A DNA stretch of 64,000 nucleotides from Fulvia fulva (GCF_020509005.1 NC_063020.1:2604001-2668000); one strand, 5' to 3'. Counted from the first letter of the stretch, positions 21,786 to 32,995 are shown. Notes: generated by a model not told the origin, from the letters alone. Translations and numbers: made by a program.

Positions 21786-22319
21786 TTACTTCCACTTCAT
21801 GACCCCAATCGTCGCCTCCTGGTACTTGTCCAGCACCTTCTCGACCTTGTCCCACTCCGAATCCTCCCTCAACAGCGCCACCATCTCGAATGCCTTGACA
21901 GCCATGTAGTACGGCGCGCTCAAGGAGTCGCCGTCCGTGTGCACCATGTTCTCCGCCTCGCTATCATAATACGCCTTGAGCCACAGCTTCAGGCCGGCCC
22001 AGCTGTACTTGCGGCTGGTGATGGTGACGCGATAAATTGATCCAGCAAAGTCGACAACGGCGCGCGCTTGTCGTTCGAAGGCCAATGCCGTCGATGTGTT
22101 GAAGCCAATCGCAGCGACGCGAAAGTCGTTCTCTTTGTAGTAGATGGAAGCCGCCTCTCGTCTGATCTGGCGACAGGTGCGCAGGAGTGCAGGCTGGCGG
22201 CATGGTCCAAGGAGGTAGATGGGGTGATCTCCGCAGAGAGTGGCGCGATAGATGTGGTTGCGCAGCTCTGCCGGAAGCTCGAGGAGTCTGCAGCGCAGCG
22301 TTTACATTGTGTGAGCCAT
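21786..22319 (-). pseudogene. F-box-like LPAELRN paralog interrupted by TAA at codon 6
   Basis: The frame aligns end to end with the neighbour at 20664-21200: RLLELPAELRNHIYR, LLRTCRQIRREAASIYY, then FERQARA and a C-terminus ATIGVMKWK. The ATG at 22319 aligns with the ATG of the intact copy, but codon 6 is TAA (22304-22302). The next in-frame ATG (22085) would lose the F-box-like region. No intron of usable size can remove the stop. Upstream of this ATG the same frame is open to about 22562. A single change from CAA to TAA would explain the break. Either a recent nonsense allele, a pseudogene, or a gene with an unseen upstream exon. Confidence 0.65.
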
Positions 22320-22783
22320 TGCTGATCTTGCTGCCTGGGGCGGCTCGAGGTGTGTGGCGGATGGTGGTGCCCGTTGCAGTGTTCTAGCCTTCGTTAGGGC
22401 CGAGCGCAGCGTCGTGGTTTTAAGTGGAACCCTGAAAGATCCTGCACCAAGCTGCGGCGAAGCGACTTCGATGATGTTCGCGAAGGGTGATGTGATATAG
22501 AAACGAGCGCGGGCACGCGTTCGAGCGGAATCGGCGTCCATTTTGGGTAGCTGATCTTCCATAGCATCTGATTCTTGGCCGTTGTGGCCTACTATCTAGT
22601 TCGCGGCCGGCGCAGAAGCGATGGACTTGTATTGATGAGACCATGCCATGTCTTTCGGGATGGATCACAGCTTCAAACCAGTATGACGAGGCTGAACTGC
22701 GTTTCGCCAAACCTGTCCCCAGTCTTATCCAGAAGGAGGCCTGCTCGAATGGTGCTCACGTGTCCATACTGCCGATTCCCTAC

Positions 22784-23503
22784 TCAAGCACTCCTTCTAA
22801 ACATTTTCGAAGGCGACATGTGATTCTCCGACCTATAATCCATGACATCCACACAGAACGGCTCACTCCTGCAGCAAGAATGTATGCACACCCTGGAACC
22901 ACCACAATCAGAATTGGCCTGGCAATCCTCATACGGCTCCGGACATCCTTGATCGGCGGGACCGTCATTCATGCAATACCCCATCTCGGCATTGTCAGTA
23001 TCCTGATGACAGAAGAGGTTGTTTCCAGTAGGCCCTTTGCCACAGAAGGAGTGTCCGTCGCAGGAGGCTGGATTGCTGCAGTCTCGGGTAGGTCGACAAA
23101 CGCCGTCGGGGCTGCAGGTTTGGCCTGCGGCGCAACTTGCTATTACTGTGATGGGTTTCACGGGCGGAGTAATGCATGCGCAGAAGATCTTCTGAGTGGG
23201 GTCGTCCTGGCGGAGGAGTGCTTTGAAGATGGTCCTTGCAGGTGGAGGCATTCCATTGCTAGTATCATCATTTGAGCCGCTATCGTCGCGTTTTCGCGAA
23301 CCTGTGTATGATAGTGCGGCAGAGCACAAAGTGACAGTCTTCGGAGCTGGAGGAGGGTAGTTCTGCGCGCAGAACTGCTGCGCCGGCTGGTAATTCGATA
23401 GGAGCAGAAACTCCGCTGCCGGTCCAGAGGAGCACGATGATGAGTATGCAGCTGTGACCAGTGTGGCACTCGCCGCCGCGAGGAGAGAGGCGTGAAACAC
23501 CAT
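22784..23503 (-). CDS. Secreted cysteine-rich protein, effector-like
   Basis: Not assigned to a known family. The intact frame gives 239 residues. The N-terminus MVFHASLLAAASATLVTAA is a clear signal peptide, so the protein should be extracellular. About 20 cysteines occur in the mature part, most in the C-terminal half with spacings such as CDGHSFC, CQANSDCGGSRVC and SCC, which suggests a disulfide-stabilised fold. A dibasic site (SRKRDD, near 70-75) could be a Kex2 cleavage point. Cys content and secretion fit an apoplastic effector or a cell-wall-associated protein, but neither role is shown by the sequence. ATG 23503 is chosen because it creates the signal peptide. Confidence 0.7.
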   Translation of the reverse strand: MVFHASLLAAASATLVTAAYSSSCSSGPAAEFLLLSNYQPAQQFCAQNYPPPAPKTVTLCSAALSYTGSRKRDDSGSNDDTSNGMPPPARTIFKALLRQDDPTQKIFCACITPPVKPITVIASCAAGQTCSPDGVCRPTRDCSNPASCDGHSFCGKGPTGNNLFCHQDTDNAEMGYCMNDGPADQGCPEPYEDCQANSDCGGSRVCIHSCCRSEPFCVDVMDYRSENHMSPSKMFRRSA

Positions 23504-24432
23504 TGTTCTAAATTCCTGAATCGTGCAATTTCTTTCTGCTCAACGACAGTCCAGATTTCTCAATGACCAGCTGACGTGCACATGTAGCAAATGACGTCTC
23601 TCCCAAACCCAGCCCTTTACATTCCAACCGTTCTCCAGAAGCCAGATGTCCCGTCCAGAAAGGGATTCACTTCACAAAGCAGAGCAGCAAGGTCGACATT
23701 GCGAGGAAGGGCAGTCCGATCCATGAAGTACCTGCAGTCCTGCACCAGGGGTGCACTCCGCTCCTTGGGTAGCATGCAACACGGCCGCAAGAAGGTACCT
23801 GGCACGCCTGGGTCATCCATCGATACGGACGGAAATAGGTACGATCTCTCTACCGTCCGTCAGCGAGCCCAAAGGAGGGTCCTCGGCACATCCCAATTCT
23901 CTCACCAACAGGCCGTTATAGTTTGATTAGCTCGCGGCAGGTACGGTTCGTGAGATATTGACCACTCACGACGCTGTTTCTGTGAGCCAGGCGACCACGC
24001 GTCCAGCATCGTTTGAACTCTCTCGCCTGCTTGCCATGCACAATTTGTTGGTGGGAGGGGTGTTTCTTCCTGGGCTGTTCTTCGTTTGTGTTTGTGTGTC
24101 AGCGGCGGTCTGTCGCCGTTGTGGAGTTCGGAGCGACGAAGCACGTTCCTAACGGTCCGGGTCAAGTGGACCTCGCTTCCATGCGAGCATCTTGGCTGGC
24201 TGAAAGAGGCAAATGTCGACCATGGTATATAGATTGGATATGGAGCCGGAGGTGCATAGACTATTGTACGATGGTGCCTGCATAGACATTAGGTGGTAGT
24301 GGTATACATAGAAGGTATTCTGGATGCTCTGCTCTGCTCTGCTCGTAGCGATGTTCTTCCGTTGTGCATGGTTTCTATGCAGCTGTATTGGCGAAGGTCG
24401 TTATGGATCGTAAGTCGTTACCAAAGTGCTCA
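23504..24432. other. Region between secreted protein and tyrosinase
   Basis: Apart from one 111-codon + strand frame, listed separately as doubtful, no coding signal is visible. The region contains the secreted-protein upstream sequence and the tyrosinase 3' end. Confidence 0.35.
23591..23926 (+). CDS. Doubtful small basic hypothetical protein
   Basis: ATG-initiated frame of 111 codons, basic and Ser/Arg-rich, for example RGRAVRSMKYLQSCTRGAL. It has no recognised domain, no hydrophobic segment and no paralog in the window. It lies alone between two minus-strand genes. It may be a lineage-specific gene or chance. Confidence 0.2.
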   Translation: MTSLPNPALYIPTVLQKPDVPSRKGFTSQSRAARSTLRGRAVRSMKYLQSCTRGALRSLGSMQHGRKKVPGTPGSSIDTDGNRYDLSTVRQRAQRRVLGTSQFSHQQAVIV

Positions 24433-26535
24433 TCAGCGGCCTCCAACCTTGCCTTCGGTGACGGCTTTCAGTTCTCGGAAGTCGCTCCAGGATGGAAAGT
24501 CATCGTCGTTGACAGCCGGGTTCACGCGGGCGCTGACAATCGTGATCGAAAGGTCGGATACGTTTGCAGCATCGAGGATCGTGCCGTCCATCTGCGTCAG
24601 TCAGTGGGCATTCGTGCAGAGGACACGATCAATTGACATACCTTGGCCACTCGCCACTGCAGACTCCTCCGCAGGTATCGCTCGACTGTTTCTGAGTCCA
24701 TGCTCTTGACCTCTCCCGCTGCCGCTTTGTTGAGAAGACTATCCGTCAGTGGTATAGCTCCAGTGACCTTGATAGGGTTCATGCCAGCGGTCTTCATCCT
24801 AGCGCCTGCTTTCGTCAAAGCTGCGAACACCGAGTGCGACCCAACCAAATTGTGCGATAGCTGCCAATTGCTAGGCTCTTCTTCACCAGGATCGCCTAGG
24901 AATACATACACGGAGTAGGATCCGTTGACAGCAAATCTGCTGCTTACGATATTGGCGACGTAATGTCGATACTGGCCATCAATGACCTCACCAGGAGTTG
25001 TCTCGACTTGCTTTCTCGAAGCAGCGCTAGAGATGGGTTGTGCCCTCCGGACTGGGCCTCCCGCCGCAGCATTACTGCCGTAGAGCGTGTTCATGGCAAC
25101 TCTGACTGAAGCAGTGGATGCATTGTTGGCCAACTCTGGATACGTATAGCCGAAAGTCGTTGTCGAGCGGACATCGTTCGATGTGTACATGTCACCGTTG
25201 CTGCTTTTGTGGAACGGAGCAAGCGCTACTCGAAGCGTTAGCAACCGTCCGTCGTAGTCTGGCAGTTGACTTACGAGTATTGGCATCAGCCGTCATGCCA
25301 ACGGGAATTGTGTATGAACCCATGCCAGTGACCCTAGGCTGCACGTAGCTTTCCGGATGGAGCTCTTGCCACAACGCAAGTATTCTGTCCATCATAGTAT
25401 GATGTAGCCAGAAAATTGGATCATAAGCTGAGAATTCAAGGTAGGTCATACTGCCACCTTGGCCAACATTGTTGTGTATCACGTCATGGATCGACTCCGC
25501 GCTATCTGCGTTCTGGATACCATTCTCTATCCAGGCCGACGTCGAGAACAGCGTGAAGTTGTCGTAGTACGTAAATTGATTGTACAGCCGGTTCATAAGA
25601 TTGTTCCTGAGGTTGTCGAGAACCGATCCAATGAGATTGTTCTGGCTTTCAGATAAAGTGGTGAGTGGCTGAGTTGGATATCGCTTTGATTCATCCCACT
25701 GGGTGAACTACGAACAGATCAGTACGTCCCACCCTGACTTCGTTCTGCAAAATCTTACTGGATCCCAGAACATGTCGATTACTTGATCCTCAAGTAAGTT
25801 CGGGTGAAAGTTGTATGCATAGAGTGGATTCGAGATATTCGCTGTGCCATTGGGTAGAGTCACCCCAATGGTCGGTGTAGTGACAACAGTGGGCCACACG
25901 CTCTCCCCATTTGGAGGTACTGCAGCCCAATCCCAGTAAGGTACTCTGAACCGTCCAGCCGCTGCTAGATATCGACGTCGGACAGCGCCTGCTGGAAATG
26001 AGTTGGCCGCATCGATCACGTGCTCGTAGATGAGCTGCTCATACAGGGCCAGGTAAGGTCGATGCCACGTCAGGAAGAGGTTAGAAACATGCAGACAGTA
26101 CCCGGGAGAATCAGTGTCCTCGGCGGGAGGAACGCCATCCCAATCGCCGTAAGGTCGACCATGGATGCCTATTGAATGGTCAGATCCTATCCAGGTCACA
26201 TCTTGGAGTACATGATTCTTACCACTGATCTGGTAGAAAGATAGCTTATCATCCTGGTCAGTATCATAGAAGCGCCGAAGCCCAAGGATATAGAGGTTCC
26301 ATAGGTCGGCATCATCCTGCATTGCTCTGAGCTCTAGTCGTGGATGCACGCCTGCGCCTGCCACGCCAGTGACAACAAACGTGCCATTGGAGGATTGGCG
26401 CCGCTCGTGCTGTGAGTAAGACGATGCCGATGTTGAGCTTAGCTCCTCGACCTGATGTTGCAATAAAGGCGTACCGATCGCCAAGCCAAGCTGTAGGAGC
26501 AAGGCAGCATGAGCTGTCAACGAATGTATGTGCAT
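24433..26535 (-). CDS. Secreted tyrosinase (type-3 copper monooxygenase)
   Basis: Tyrosinases hydroxylate monophenols and oxidise diphenols to quinones. Five exons: 26535-26223, 26168-25759, 25707-25275, 25225-24642 and 24591-24433; 632 residues. Introns of 54, 50, 49 and 50 nt have GTAAGA, GTAAGA, GTAAGT and GTATGT donors. ATG 26535 begins MHIHSLTAHAALLLQLGLAIG, a probable signal peptide; the frame upstream has no ATG. The CuA site has GIHG, GYCLH (Cys-X-His as in type-3 copper proteins) and TWHRPYLALYE. CuB has ESIHDVIHNNVG and DPIFWLHHTMMDRI. The C-terminal domain (about 390-632) is the usual shielding extension. Intron 1 keeps the frame open if retained. Divergent from the broken MFS gene. 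Confidence 0.92.
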
Positions 26536-28474
26536 ATCTGAAGCAGGCAGTCCCGTGAGTTGGTAAGTCTCCTTACCGAACAAGTCCTGGAATGGTGAGA
26601 GAAGACGAAGAAATCCATGCTTGCTACCAACAAGACTAAGTGTCTATAGATGCCACACTGTTGCCTCATCATAGCATCGTAAAGTACGAGGCAGGAAGTC
26701 GTGCCACGCGATGTGAGTGGAGATGTTCGGGCAAGATGCATAGAAGCGATCTCACGCAAGGAGACGCTGCAGTTGGAAGCCCAAGCACGAGCTAGTTGCC
26801 CGTACAACTGAAAGCAAAGACCGAAGGAGAAGGTGCAAGTCGCGGATAAATTCTGACGGCTGGGTGGTGAATGTGGTCCAAGGTGTGCTTGGCCGTGGCG
26901 GAAGAACGGCACGGTGAGGTGACAGATTGCTTGGTGAAGGCGGAGCAGCTATACTTGGGACAGCCACGGCGTGTTCAATGTCCCATGTTGTGCCTTCCTG
27001 TCCTACCTGAGTTCGTGTTCAAGACGATGTCGTGTGCTGTCAATGTAGGGCTTTCGTCGTCCAAGCCGAGGGACTTCTCGTGGCGTAGCACAAAGGAGCC
27101 TATCTTCGTGTCCAGACAGCGCCAGTCGGGAGGTTTGTGGTATTGTATGGCGGTGTATTGAATTGGAAGAAAGGGCGAGGTTGGAACTTGGAACCACCTC
27201 CTCGGCTGCCGCCGACAGGGATCACCGCGGCCTCGAACACGATTGTGCCTTCCTTTCTTCCATAACAAAAGCGCGTTACCGCTTGTGATTATGTCCTACG
27301 AATCTTCCACTGGTCTGGCTCACTGCTCGACCAATGTCTTCATGGCCACATTCGGGCCAGAACCACGTCCACTATACGAGCGATCACCATCTTCTGTCAC
27401 CACGCGCGAGCCACAACTCGTGTCGTGCTTGCCAACGACGTCGTACAACATATGCATGCAGCCACGCGAGAAGACCACGCGCCGATCTACGAGAACCGTC
27501 GATCACCTTTGCACCGGACGATGTCTTTTCGTGCCGTTTAAGGACTTCTGGCACACACCCCCGCCCAAAAGGTAATACGGGAGAGCAAGCAACGAGGAAG
27601 AGCACGCAGTCGAGAACCACCGACCTTGTAAGAACGTACAAATGGTCTGCTCAAGCCATGACCAGCCATGACCAGCGTTCCGCACCTTGTGAAATCGAGG
27701 AACAGTCACGCGTGCTTTGAGCGTATGACATGGTCACTCGAAGTAGCAGACTCTTGTTTCTCAAGATGCTTCACGAAAACCACGACATCTCAACGACCAT
27801 TCCGCTGGTATCGAAGATGGTCATGATTGTGCCGGGCACAGCACTGCGAAGGACGAGCGAATTCCAAGGCTGGATTCCGTACTGGCCAGCACTTGACGCT
27901 TGAAACTGGACAACAGAAGGTGCATGTGGGTAAGCTTCTATCGCAACTTCTGTTGACATCATTCCTGCAGGTATAGTAGGCACGCTGTATGTGCCATGTG
28001 CTGGCTCATCATACGGCATTGTTTCCTGCAGCACCGAACTCCGTGAAGTGGAACGTAAGTCCATTCAATGAGCCATTGCTTTTGATATGTCGCTACGCAG
28101 AAGCGCCCAGGGTACAGCAAAATGATGCCTCTCTGGGGTAGCAAATCCTCGTTTTCCGCAAAGACCGCAGTTCGGAGTTCACCCATATCTTTCAACGCGA
28201 CCACGGATCTGGAACTGCTATGCCATACACTGCAGATACGAAGAAAGCGACTGAATCCATTCGCATGCTCTCGTCATCATTAGTAGGTGCTTGTCGGCGA
28301 TGCAGTCCGAAGTGGGCCAGCAAATTCCACAACGGAGGGATGTTTGATTCCCTATGTCGAAAACCTTTAGTATCGGCGTTTGCAAGAGTTTGCTATAGCT
28401 TTGGTCCGTTGCCCTCACTCGACGCGTGAAGCAAGATCGACCCTTCGAAACATTGACTCCTTCAGCGGATTCAC
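26536..28474. other. 1.9-kb divergent spacer between tyrosinase and MFS pseudogene
   Basis: The likely regulatory region for the tyrosinase gene. Short open frames occur on both strands. The minus strand at about 27770-28420 is weakly coding-like but could not be built into a gene; it is listed as a tentative remnant. Confidence 0.35.
27771..28064 (-). other. Possible minus-strand coding remnant
   Basis: A 97-codon frame with protein-like composition (around AHGTYSVPTIPAGMM) follows another open frame at 27959-28204 in a different phase. No acceptable intron joins them, no family was recognised, and the piece lacks hydrophobic core domains. It could be a decayed gene or chance. Confidence 0.15.
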
Positions 28475-29980
28475 ATGGCGCTACAAATCGAATCGCACGC
28501 GAACGACTCTCAGATACAGCTTCACGACTTCGAGGCCAACCGCTCGAACGAGGACCTCACGTTCGCCCTCCCACGAGCAGATGGTGGCAGACATGCATGG
28601 CTCGCTCTAGCAGGAGCTTTCACATTAGAATACGTGGTCTGGGGATTTCCCTTCGCATTCGGTATATTCCAGGAATATTTTCGGGTGAGTGCTTGATGAC
28701 AACACCAGCATTGGAGCAACAGGTGCCTAAGACTACACGCGCAGAATTCCGAGGTACGCGATTCGTCAGTTGAACATGACTGACGCCCGTTTGTGGCAGA
28801 CGCATGAGCCATTCAGTCACGAACCCACTGGAATTGCGGCCATATCTACCACGGCGTCCGGCATCATGTATCTATCTTCTACTCTCGTGGCAATAGCGCT
28901 TAAGCGATGGCCACATATTCGACGTCCATCGGGAGTAATTGGTCTGGGCGTTATGATCCTTGCCCTGCTTGGGGCCTCCTTTAGCAACACCACCGGAGCT
29001 TTGATCGTCACACAAGGCGTGCTCTATGGACTGGGCGGCATGACCTTGTACTTCCCGTGCATGTATGTCGTCGATGAGTGGTTCATCGCACGCAAAGGTC
29101 TCGCTTTCGGCGTCGTCTGGTCAGGCACGGGAGCTGCAGGTGCTACTGTGCCATTCTTAGCGCAATGACTACTCGACAACTATGGCTTTCGCACATCTTT
29201 GAGAGTCTGGATGGTTATCATGGTAAGTCAAGGCCCAACAGACTGTCGGCGATCATAGCTGATGTTCATTGACAGACCGTGCTCTCTACACCAGCCTTTC
29301 TCGTGATGAAGAATCGCATTCCACCATCGCCAGCCAACAGCTTTGCGCCCATGGACTTGTCATTCACCAAGCGCGTTCCATTCTGGGTGTTCCAATTTGG
29401 TAACTTCATGCAAGGACTAGCCTACTTCTTCCCGCAGCTTTGGATCCCATCATTCGCAGCATCATTGGGCTTACTCTCTTTCGCTGGAGCTCTTGCACTT
29501 TGTTTCTTGAACATTGCCGCTGTGATAGGCTATCTCGGTCATGGGTACCTGTGCGACCGCCTCAGCATCACATCCGTGCTGCTTCTCTCCACCATAACAT
29601 CAAGCTCCTCGATCTTCATGCTGTGGGGCTTCACAACTTCGCAGGCAATGCTGTACGTCTTCTCAATCATCTGGGGTGTGAGTGGAGGCGGCTATGCTGC
29701 TACTTGGAGTGGTAAAGCGATGGCCATGGGACAAGAACTGCGGAAGCACAGACACGATGAATATACCAGCATCGACACCGGCCTTGTCATAGGCTTGCTT
29801 TGTGTAAGCAAAGGTGTTGCGAGCTTGATCAGTGGGCCTATCAGCGAGCAACTGCTGAATCTGCACACAAGTGGAAAGTTCGCATATGGTGGGCAGTATG
29901 GGGCCATCATTGTGTTTGCGGGTGTGACGGCTTTGATGGGTGGCACGGCGTGTTTCATGAAGCCGTTGAAAGTGCTGTGA
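28475..29980 (+). pseudogene. Monocarboxylate-type MFS transporter broken by one TGA
   Basis: Three exons, 28475-28684, 28800-29222 and 29276-29980, have good introns (GTGAGT..GGCAG with CTGAC branch; GTAAGT..GACAG). The 445-residue product would be a fungal monocarboxylate-porter-like MFS protein: THEPFSHEP after TM1, VVDEWFIARKGLAFG, and a second half with about six TM segments. Codon 193 is TGA (29166-29168), set in PFLAQ-stop-LLDNYGFRTSLR, where family members commonly carry Trp in QW-LL/GL. One base change (TGG to TGA) would restore the family pattern. Everything else is intact, so the break looks recent, or is a sequencing error or polymorphism. Confidence 0.8.
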
Positions 29981-30201
29981 ATATGATATGATGCACTCAG
30001 TCGATAGGAGCTGTTTGATTGGCATAGGATGAAAGGTGTTCTATTGCTGAGCTCTAGGTCCACAGACATCCATGTCCGCCGTGCCATGCTCGCTGACCGA
30101 GCCACACATCTACCGCAGCTCGACTTTACTTCCAACACAGCATCCTTCCTCTATCCATTGACCGCTCACAGCTCAACATTACAAGCTTTGAACTACCCAA
30201 T

Positions 30202-31174
30202 ATGGCTCTCGAAGAACTTCTAGCAGAGTTCCGCGACAAGGAGCAAACTACTGATATCACAAAAGCCAATTGGTACAACATTGCCGTACGACACATTGAT
30301 ATATAGCTCTTCTATCAACGCATCATCTAATACACCCAGGCCGCCGCTCTCGCCGCCGCCTCCGCCGGCCACGAGGTCGTGAAGCTCTGCAGATTCGCGA
30401 CGAAAGACGTTGACCTCGAGACGCAAAAGCTCGTTCAACGCCGCATCAAGGAGACCATCCTCAAGACAAGTTGGCTATACGGCGGTCCTAAGGCGATCCT
30501 TTCGTTGTTTCCGTTGTTCAAGGATTTGAAGGAGGAGGAGACTGATCATTTTGGCGCTAGGTTAGTATCATGCCCACGACAGGTTGACGCGGGTTGCTAA
30601 ATGATGCTACAGATGGGAGGCTCACCTTCGTAACGACCCCAATGAGACCGCGGAAGCTGAAGCCCGCGGCAAACTCTTTTTCGATAAACTGTGGAGTCCG
30701 GAAGCGGCGAAGGAGAACTTGGACTTTAACTTCAAGCACTCGCCTCACTTGTGTACGCACCACCCTCCCTTCCCTCCCCAAATTCCTGCTACTGACACCG
30801 AATCAGACCTGCTAGTCAAACACAATCTTTACTTTTACGCCAGCGAGCCCAGTATCCTCTCCTTCATTGAGACCGAGCTCATCTACGCTGCAGCTTTGAC
30901 CTGCTCGAACGTACCCCAACAAGCAGAGTGGCATACGCGTGGGATTGTCAGGCAGGGAGGGACGAAGGAACAGGCGAGACAGGTACAGGAGTTGAGTTTG
31001 AAGATGGCAGAGATGTAAGTGGATGGATCAGATGACGCTTGTGCGAACATTTGAGGATTAGCAGTATGTCCGATTATGTGCTGATACTTTGGGTCTTCTA
31101 GGTATGATTGTAGAACGGGGAAGATCACGCCTGTCGATGAGATCGAGTGGGATGATAAGAAGTCGCATGCATAG
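30202..31174 (+). CDS. Carboxymuconolactone decarboxylase / AhpD-like protein
   Basis: The CMD/AhpD-like fold covers decarboxylases and peroxidase partners; the substrate here is unknown. Five exons, 30202-30285, 30340-30560, 30613-30752, 30807-31014 and 31102-31174, encode 241 residues. Donors are GTACGA, GTTAGT, GTACGC and GTAAGT, and the phases join cleanly. The N-terminus is MALEELLAEFRDKEQTTDI. The C-terminal helical block (ETELIYAAALTCSNVP followed by EWHTRGIVRQGGT) is the typical CMD region. The CxxC motif of redox-active AhpD is absent, so a peroxidase-partner role is unlikely. Fungal homologs of this size are usually annotated only as CMD-like. Confidence 0.75.
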
Positions 31175-31398
31175 GAGGGCGGCGATGTCTTATCTTGGTG
31201 TGTGACCCGAAAGACTTGCCCTGTAGCGATGGTCTGTGGCATGTGAGTCCACACGAAGCGGCATCTTGAACGAAGTGAGTAGGCAAGATCGGGCTAGGAC
31301 CGTGCGTTAAGCATGTGCACAAGAATCAAGAACTTTTCGCACGCTTTCTCAGGTTTACATCGCAGCACCCACCACCCCAAGATCACCAACTACACGCA

Positions 31399-31944
31399 AT
31401 GGATGTAACCACAGCAGCTATGGTGTCTCTCGACGACCGTATGCAGGCCCTGCCCCAGGAGCTGCAAGATATGATCTTCGAGTGCACACTTACCACCCAC
31501 GCCACTACACCTAGCACCGTCGTGCTCACACCAGCCCACCGGCCACCGCGCGAGCTCCAAATCAATCGCAAGACCCGCGCCGCCTTCGCGTCCACATACT
31601 ACTCTACCACAACCTTCCGCGTCCAACTAAACAGCGTCCCACGACTCCGCGTCCGACTACAAGAGCCTAGAACTGACGCGCCTCACACCATGGCTTGCTT
31701 CTTATCTTCCCTCCCCACCGAACATCTTCGGCTTCTCCAACGTGTGGAGTACGAGGATCTCAGACCCATTGACTCCAGACACCCAGGAGCGACTGCCACC
31801 AACAGGCGGGCGTCCCAGAAGAGCGCCCTTCCAACGTCCGTGAAGGCTCATCTTGATCTGAAGATTGTGGCTTTCAGCTATATTGATGTGGCGGATGGAG
31901 GGAAGGTGAAGTGGCTGGGCGGCGAACCCCGAGGCGAGAACTAG
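31399..31944 (+). CDS. QALPQELQDM family F-box-like protein, member 1
   Basis: First of six related proteins in this window. The 181-residue frame begins at ATG 31399; the frame extends upstream without another ATG. Residues 15-32 (SLDDRMQALPQELQDMIF) form the F-box-like signature. Next come a Thr-rich turn, HRPPRELQINRKTRAAFAS with TYYSTTTFRVQL, the block FLSSLPTEHLRLLQRVEYED, and the C-terminal IDVADGGKVKWLG. These four blocks recur in order in the paralogs. No enzyme motif or membrane segment is present. A ubiquitin-ligase adaptor role is possible from the F-box-like start but unproven. Tandem with member 2 on the same strand. Confidence 0.68.
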   Translation: MDVTTAAMVSLDDRMQALPQELQDMIFECTLTTHATTPSTVVLTPAHRPPRELQINRKTRAAFASTYYSTTTFRVQLNSVPRLRVRLQEPRTDAPHTMACFLSSLPTEHLRLLQRVEYEDLRPIDSRHPGATATNRRASQKSALPTSVKAHLDLKIVAFSYIDVADGGKVKWLGGEPRGEN

Positions 31945-32437
31945 TGGTGGCAAAAAGAACGATCGGACTGAGAGACTGGAAGGCGATGCGGGCCGGGAGA
32001 AAGTACATGAAGTACATTGGGTCAGTGTCATGCGTACAATGCCCGTTATGGCTTGAGGACAAGAGTATACCCAGGACGAAGCCACTACGCTCAGGTGGAA
32101 AATGTCTCCGACTGGAGCATCAGATCATGGAAGTAGACTAAGCTCGACGCGAATGGGCTCAAGCTAGTGTGCCTTACGATATTAGTAAACGCGGCGAGGA
32201 ATGAAAAGTGCATGTTGTGTTCCCTGCCACATTACAGAGCTATGGTAGTCGCGTGGGCTCAGCGTGGAGTAATGCCGACTGGGCATGGACGAAAGCGATG
32301 AATCAGGATTGTTGCGGCTTGCATGTGATTCGAGCTCGAGGCTACAAATTCCGAACTTTTCTTTAACCACTTGACTCTCACTCACATGCCCACACCACCG
32401 CACACTGAAACTACAACAACATCACACTTCGCCGCAC
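31945..32437. other. Spacer between family members 1 and 2
   Basis: No gene supported. The last 100 bases are A/C-rich and form the probable leader of member 2. Confidence 0.4.
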
Positions 32438-32995
32438 ATGGAAACCACTACAACAGCACACTTCACCATGTCGAATACCTCGTCGACACCCACGTTCAGT
32501 CTCGAGGACCGCATCCAAGCCTTGCCACAAGAACTTCAAGATGAGATCCTCGAGCAAACCATCGCCATCGAGCCAGATACGGCCATCATTCTCAGTCCAT
32601 CTTACCGCCCACCCCTCGGCCTCCATCTCAACCGCAAGATCCGACACAAGTTCGCCTCAACCTACTACTCCACCACCGCCTTCCGTGCCCAAATCAGCCA
32701 CATCTCGCAGCTTCCCACTCTAAACAACTTCCTCTCCTCTCTGCCCGCCCACCACATGCAACACCTCACGAAGGTCGAATACGAAGACTGCACCCCTATG
32801 GCCTCAGACAATAGCACAATGATCGCCATTCTTCCCAACTCCTACGCCGTCCGTATGATTGCCTATGAAAAGCTACTGTACTGGAGGGGCCAACTTCCAC
32901 GTTTCGTGAAGGACAACATCGCGTCACGGGCGCTTCGTGTGGTATATGCGGATGTGGTTGATGGTGCGAAGGTGAAGTGGGTGTGCCGCGGTTAG
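32438..32995 (+). CDS. QALPQELQDM family F-box-like protein, member 2
   Basis: An intact 185-residue frame. ATG 32438 is followed by an in-frame ATG at 32468 (MSNTSSTPTFSLEDRIQ) that aligns better with other members. Blocks in order: LEDRIQALPQELQDEILE, SYRPPLGLHLNRKIRHKFAS with TYYSTTAFRAQI, FLSSLPAHHMQHLTKVEYED, and YADVVDGAKVKWVCRG at the C-terminus. It carries a longer insert before the last block than member 1. Codon use resembles neighbouring conserved genes, so it is unlikely to be decaying. Function unknown. Confidence 0.68.
   Translation: METTTTAHFTMSNTSSTPTFSLEDRIQALPQELQDEILEQTIAIEPDTAIILSPSYRPPLGLHLNRKIRHKFASTYYSTTAFRAQISHISQLPTLNNFLSSLPAHHMQHLTKVEYEDCTPMASDNSTMIAILPNSYAVRMIAYEKLLYWRGQLPRFVKDNIASRALRVVYADVVDGAKVKWVCRG

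Noticed and set aside
28770..28799. ATG at 28770 as start of the MFS gene
   Set aside because: It lies inside the first intron; family alignment resumes at THEPFSHEP after the acceptor at 28799, and exon 1 supplies TM1.
24433..30000. Melanin or secondary-metabolite cluster around the tyrosinase
   Set aside because: No polyketide synthase, NRPS, tailoring enzyme or pathway regulator is near; one tyrosinase and a broken MFS gene are not enough.
31315..31398. Longer N-terminus for QALPQELQDM member 1
   Set aside because: Begins with GTG; the first ATG, at 31399, aligns with the other members.
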